The position numbers and the translations under genes were made by a program. 9,324 bases of DNA, from NCBI GenBank assembly GCA_028822955.1, contig JAPKCL010000063.1, forward strand, positions 1 through 9,324. Direction: 5' to 3'. Below the pieces are notes generated by a model. It had not been told where the DNA came from. It saw only the letters and a program-made list of their open reading frames with translations, and ran no database searches. Positions 6,667 to 9,324 of the stretch are shown in pieces; the first letter of the stretch is position 1; each line of letters begins with the position of its first letter. Origin of the DNA: Candidatus Poseidoniaceae archaeon (GTDB lineage Archaea > Thermoplasmatota > Poseidoniia > Poseidoniales > Poseidoniaceae).

Positions 6667-8037
6667 ATGAACGAAGCTGCGATGAGCCATATCGGTCCGC
6701 AACCTATGCCCATCACTCTTGATGAGTATAAGGCAAGGCAATACCGTTTAACATCCCAACTCCGCCCAGATGATGTCTTGATTGTGTGTGCTGCTGAAGA
6801 ATCAACACACTCGAATGATGTCCACTATCCATATCGAACAATGAGTGATATGCTGTACTTTGTTGGTTGGAGTGAGCCTGAGGCTATATTTGTGCTACGC
6901 TGTGTTGACGGCTCTTGGGTTTCTACACTCTTTGTTCAACCGAAAGACACACTCAAAGAGATTTGGGAAGGTCGCAGACCTGGCGTTGAAGGCGCCCTCG
7001 AACATTGGCCTATAGATGAAGCATATTCTCTCAACGATATGACGGATATTTTATCGTCATTTATTGATGAATCTCATCGTGTTCTTCTACGAACCGGTGT
7101 GCGTTCCAAGATTGATGACTTCATCCGAACTGCTATTGAACGCCGAGATAGGTCCCGACAGCACTTCGGTTCAGGGCCAATTTCTCTCGAAGATCCGAGT
7201 GCTCGAATTGCTGAACTCCGTCTTCGTAAATCTGCTGCCGAAATAGAACAAATGCGTTTTGCTTCTGATGTCAGCAGTTATGCACATATTTCCGCAATGC
7301 GCCATTCCAAACCAGGACGAATGGAATATCAATTTCAATCCACAATTGAAGGCTTCTTCGTGTATGCCGGAACTTCAGGTTGGGCCTACCCTTCAATCGT
7401 CGGTTGTGGTGACAACGCTACTGTTTTGCATTACAAAGAAAACAACGATGTTTGCGAGGATGGAGAAGTAATTTTAATCGATGCAGGGGCGGAATACCGT
7501 GGCTATGCAGCAGATATCACTCGCTCTTGGCCGATTAATGGAAAGTTTACTGATCCACAAAAGGAAATTTATCAAATCGTTCTTGATGCACAATATGCTG
7601 CAATCGACTGCTGCCGTGTTGGTCAACCCTACACTGCTCCACACGATGCAGCTCGCCGTGTCCTCGCAGAGGGGTTAATCGAACTGGGAATCATTCAACA
7701 AACCCTTGATGAGGCACTGGATATGGAAAATGGTGACCTTCGCAAGTGGTACATGCACAACACCAGTCATTGGATTGGTTTGGATGTTCACGATGTTGGA
7801 GTGTACAAACCAAATGGCTCACCGCGCTTACTTGAAGAGGGAATGTGTCTTACTGTTGAGCCAGGATTGTACTTCGGTGCTTGGCGCCCTGATGTGGATT
7901 GTCCTGAACGGTATGCAAACATTGGAATCCGTATCGAAGATGATGTCCTTGTCACCTCTGCAGACCCTGATGTTCTTACCTCAGCGTGTCCGAAGACCAT
8001 TGAAGAAATTGAATCAATAACTGGAAACTCATTCTGA
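6667..8037 (+). CDS. pepP: Xaa-Pro aminopeptidase (aminopeptidase P, M24B family)
   Basis: Aminopeptidase P is a cytosolic di-manganese enzyme that removes the N-terminal residue from peptides with proline second; it serves peptide turnover. The N-terminal domain carries family sequence such as Y-P-Y-R-T-M-S-D-M-L-Y-F-V-G-W-S-E-P-E-A and E-I-W-E-G-R-R-P-G. The C-terminal pita-bread domain has all five metal ligands: D272 (I-D-A-G-A), D283 (A-D-I-T-R), H368 (T-S-H-W-I-G-L), E398 (T-V-E-P-G-L) and E424 (R-I-E-D-D). H375 in D-V-H-D-V-G is also kept. The spacing matches the E. coli enzyme closely, so it should be active. From 6667 the protein is 456 residues, near the family norm of about 440. 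The frame stays open back to 6574, but that overlaps the preceding gene; ATGs at 6682 and 6706 are alternative starts. There is no signal peptide. mqnC follows after 9 bp, so the two are probably co-transcribed. Confidence 0.95.
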   Translation: MNEAAMSHIGPQPMPITLDEYKARQYRLTSQLRPDDVLIVCAAEESTHSNDVHYPYRTMSDMLYFVGWSEPEAIFVLRCVDGSWVSTLFVQPKDTLKEIWEGRRPGVEGALEHWPIDEAYSLNDMTDILSSFIDESHRVLLRTGVRSKIDDFIRTAIERRDRSRQHFGSGPISLEDPSARIAELRLRKSAAEIEQMRFASDVSSYAHISAMRHSKPGRMEYQFQSTIEGFFVYAGTSGWAYPSIVGCGDNATVLHYKENNDVCEDGEVILIDAGAEYRGYAADITRSWPINGKFTDPQKEIYQIVLDAQYAAIDCCRVGQPYTAPHDAARRVLAEGLIELGIIQQTLDEALDMENGDLRKWYMHNTSHWIGLDVHDVGVYKPNGSPRLLEEGMCLTVEPGLYFGAWRPDVDCPERYANIGIRIEDDVLVTSADPDVLTSACPKTIEEIESITGNSF

Positions 8038-8042
8038 GGTGA
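8036..8042 (+). promoter_or_regulatory. Strong ribosome binding site of mqnC
   Basis: GAGGTGA overlaps the pepP stop codon (8035-8037) and ends four bases before the ATG at 8047. It is a near-complete match to the archaeal anti-Shine-Dalgarno sequence. It fixes the mqnC start and supports translation of mqnC from a pepP-mqnC transcript. Confidence 0.8.
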
Positions 8043-8046
8043 ATCT

Positions 8047-9231
8047 ATGAATTGGTCTTCTATTTTGGAGCGTCAGGCATTGTGGCAACCCGAGCATGCA
8101 AAGGAATTCCGCCTTTCCGAAGAAGAAGCCGTTGAATTATATTCAAACGCTCCACTACATCAGTTGATGAGTGCTGCACTTCGGCGACGTAATGCCATGC
8201 ATGGTCCTGAAAAGGTGACCTATTTGATTGATAGAAATATCAATTATACCAATGTCTGTACTATCAACTGTCAATTTTGCTCATTCTATCGCCCACCAGG
8301 CCATGACGAAACCTACACTCAAACCTTTGAACAAATCTCGCAACGAATCAAGGAGTTGGAAGAAATTGAAGGAGTCCGAATTTTGATGCAAGGTGGTGTC
8401 AATCCTGACTTACCTTTCGAATGGTATGAAAACCTCCTTCGTGAACTTCGAATTCAACACCCAACCATAGCCCTTGATTGCTTTAGTCCAATTGAAATTG
8501 AAGGTATTGCAGAAGTGAGCAAACTCTCTACACTCGAAGTCCTAATTCGCTTGAAAGAAGCAGGTATGCACGGATTACCAGGTGGTGGAGCTGAAATGCT
8601 TGTTGAGGATGTTCGAAAAGACGTGTCTCCGAAGAAGGGCGCTCCTGCAAATTGGCTTCGAGTCATGGAAGAAGCCCAATCTCTCGGACTTACAACCAGC
8701 GCAACCAATGTCATCGGATTTGGGGAAACATTCGAACAACGTGTCGAACACATGAGGCGTGTTCGAGAATTACAAGATCGTTCGCTCGAAGAATCGTCGT
8801 GTGGATTTACCTCGTTCATTGCTTGGCCGGTTCAACTTGAAGTGAACAGTTTCGGTCGTCGTAACCGTGGTCAAAATAAAGTTCAGTTGGGTTCGGGGTC
8901 GACAGAGTACTTACGTCACGTTGCCATCTCACGCTTATTTCTTGACAGTATACCAAACATACAATCTTCATGGCCCACAATGGGAATTAAGACTGCACAA
9001 CTCGCACTCTTTGGTGGTGCAAACGATGTTGGTTCGACTATGATGGAAGAAAATGTCGTCTCTGCATCTGGTACAACGAAGTTTCAAGCTTCCGAAAAGG
9101 AATTGCAGGATGTAATCCTTCGAGCAGGATTCATACCACAACGACGTGATAGCGACTATGTCTATCTTGAAACTCCAATGAGAGGTACTCCTCCCGAAGA
9201 ACTTCAATCGCCTCCACCGATGCAGGTTTGA
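8047..9231 (+). CDS. mqnC: Cyclic dehypoxanthine futalosine synthase (radical SAM, MqnC)
   Basis: MqnC is a radical S-adenosylmethionine enzyme that cyclises dehypoxanthine futalosine in the futalosine route to menaquinone. The 394-residue protein has the cluster motif C71-x3-C75-x2-C78 (C-T-I-N-C-Q-F-C), preceded by D-R-N-I-N-Y-T-N-V and followed by S-F-Y-R-P-P-G. Further motifs are I-L-M-Q-G-G-V-N-P-D-L, F-S-P-I-E-I, L-P-G-G-G-A-E-M-L (P-G-G-G-A-E at 178-183), F-I-A-W-P-V-Q, A-I-S-R-L-F-L-D-S-I-P-N-I-Q-S-S-W and M-M-E-E-N-V-V-S-A-S-G (332-342). P-G-G-G and F-I-x-W favour MqnC over the F420 enzyme CofH and over MqnE, its closest relatives. The C-terminus ends in a short proline-rich tail. 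Other pathway genes (mqnA, mqnB/E, mqnD) are not in view. pepP precedes it by 9 bp with no obvious biochemical link. Confidence 0.93.
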   Translation: MNWSSILERQALWQPEHAKEFRLSEEEAVELYSNAPLHQLMSAALRRRNAMHGPEKVTYLIDRNINYTNVCTINCQFCSFYRPPGHDETYTQTFEQISQRIKELEEIEGVRILMQGGVNPDLPFEWYENLLRELRIQHPTIALDCFSPIEIEGIAEVSKLSTLEVLIRLKEAGMHGLPGGGAEMLVEDVRKDVSPKKGAPANWLRVMEEAQSLGLTTSATNVIGFGETFEQRVEHMRRVRELQDRSLEESSCGFTSFIAWPVQLEVNSFGRRNRGQNKVQLGSGSTEYLRHVAISRLFLDSIPNIQSSWPTMGIKTAQLALFGGANDVGSTMMEENVVSASGTTKFQASEKELQDVILRAGFIPQRRDSDYVYLETPMRGTPPEELQSPPPMQV

Positions 9232-9261
9232 TTGACTTACGCTTGCAATGATGTTGTAGCG

Positions 9262-9269
9262 TTATAGTA
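9262..9269 (+). promoter_or_regulatory. TATA-like box for the next gene
   Basis: TTATAGTA lies with its centre about 23 bases before the ATG at 9288. This is near the spacing expected if transcription starts at, or next to, the start codon, that is a leaderless mRNA as is common in archaea. No Shine-Dalgarno motif is visible before 9288, which fits. The 56-bp gap from 9232 to 9287 holds nothing else that I can see; no T-run terminator for mqnC is evident. Confidence 0.45.
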
Positions 9270-9287
9270 CACGACCCAGATTTCTGC

Positions 9288-9324
9288 ATGAATATTTCGT
9301 TGTCCATTACCAACACCATCGGAA
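9288..9324 (+). CDS. Start of an unidentified gene running off the right edge
   Basis: An open frame begins M-N-I-S-L-S-I-T-N-T-I-G and continues past the last base. It is supported only by position after mqnC and by the TATA-like box upstream. Twelve codons are too few to identify it. The minus-strand frame over the same bases is not preferred, because it overlaps the conserved end of mqnC. Confidence 0.4.
   Translation, partial: MNISLSITNTIG

Noticed and set aside
8652..8840. Plus-strand overlapping frame within mqnC
   Set aside because: It is in a different frame from the conserved MqnC sequence and shows no family similarity.
9131..9319. Minus-strand gene at the right edge
   Set aside because: It overlaps the conserved end of mqnC and has no ribosome site or recognisable motif. 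The plus-strand ATG at 9288 with a TATA-like box is a better reading, though still uncertain.

Overview
The window looks like a gene-dense piece of a planktonic archaeon, most likely a euryarchaeote of the Thermoplasmata / Marine Group II (Poseidoniales) kind. This is an inference. It rests on an archaeal-style SHMT C-terminus, a very long secreted protein built of thrombospondin type 3 (TSP3) calcium-binding repeats, a PKD-type surface protein with a single C-terminal membrane anchor, Shine-Dalgarno motifs in tight gene junctions, and a TATA-like box placed for a leaderless transcript. No 16S rRNA or other phylogenetic marker is present to prove it. All genes are on the + strand and the intergenic gaps are at most about 100 bp.

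Layout: (1) Bases 1-65 are an inverted (fold-back) duplication at the edge of the sequence. It cuts into glyA (serine hydroxymethyltransferase), whose C-terminal half runs from about 54 to 695. (2) An unrecognised soluble protein (705-1784) follows after 9 bp and is probably co-transcribed with glyA. (3) After a 96-bp gap with promoter-like sequence comes a 1034-residue TSP3-repeat surface protein (1881-4985). (4) A 523-residue type I membrane protein with PKD/Ig-like domains follows (5049-6620). (5) Xaa-Pro aminopeptidase (pepP, 6667-8037) is followed after 9 bp by (6) the radical SAM enzyme MqnC of the futalosine menaquinone pathway (8047-9231). (7) A TATA-like box and the first 12 codons of another gene run off the right edge.

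Functionally there are three blocks: one-carbon/serine metabolism, an exported pair of surface proteins (a Ca2+-stabilised rod and an anchored PKD protein) that may work together, and a peptidase-quinone pair whose link is probably only co-transcription.

I found no mobile element, CRISPR array, tRNA or rRNA gene, toxin-antitoxin pair or defence system. The points most worth a second look are the fold-back junction in glyA, a lipoyl/HlyD-like segment embedded in the TSP3 protein, and the unrecognised gene 2, which may contain two copies of one fold. I do not claim a new biological system here.
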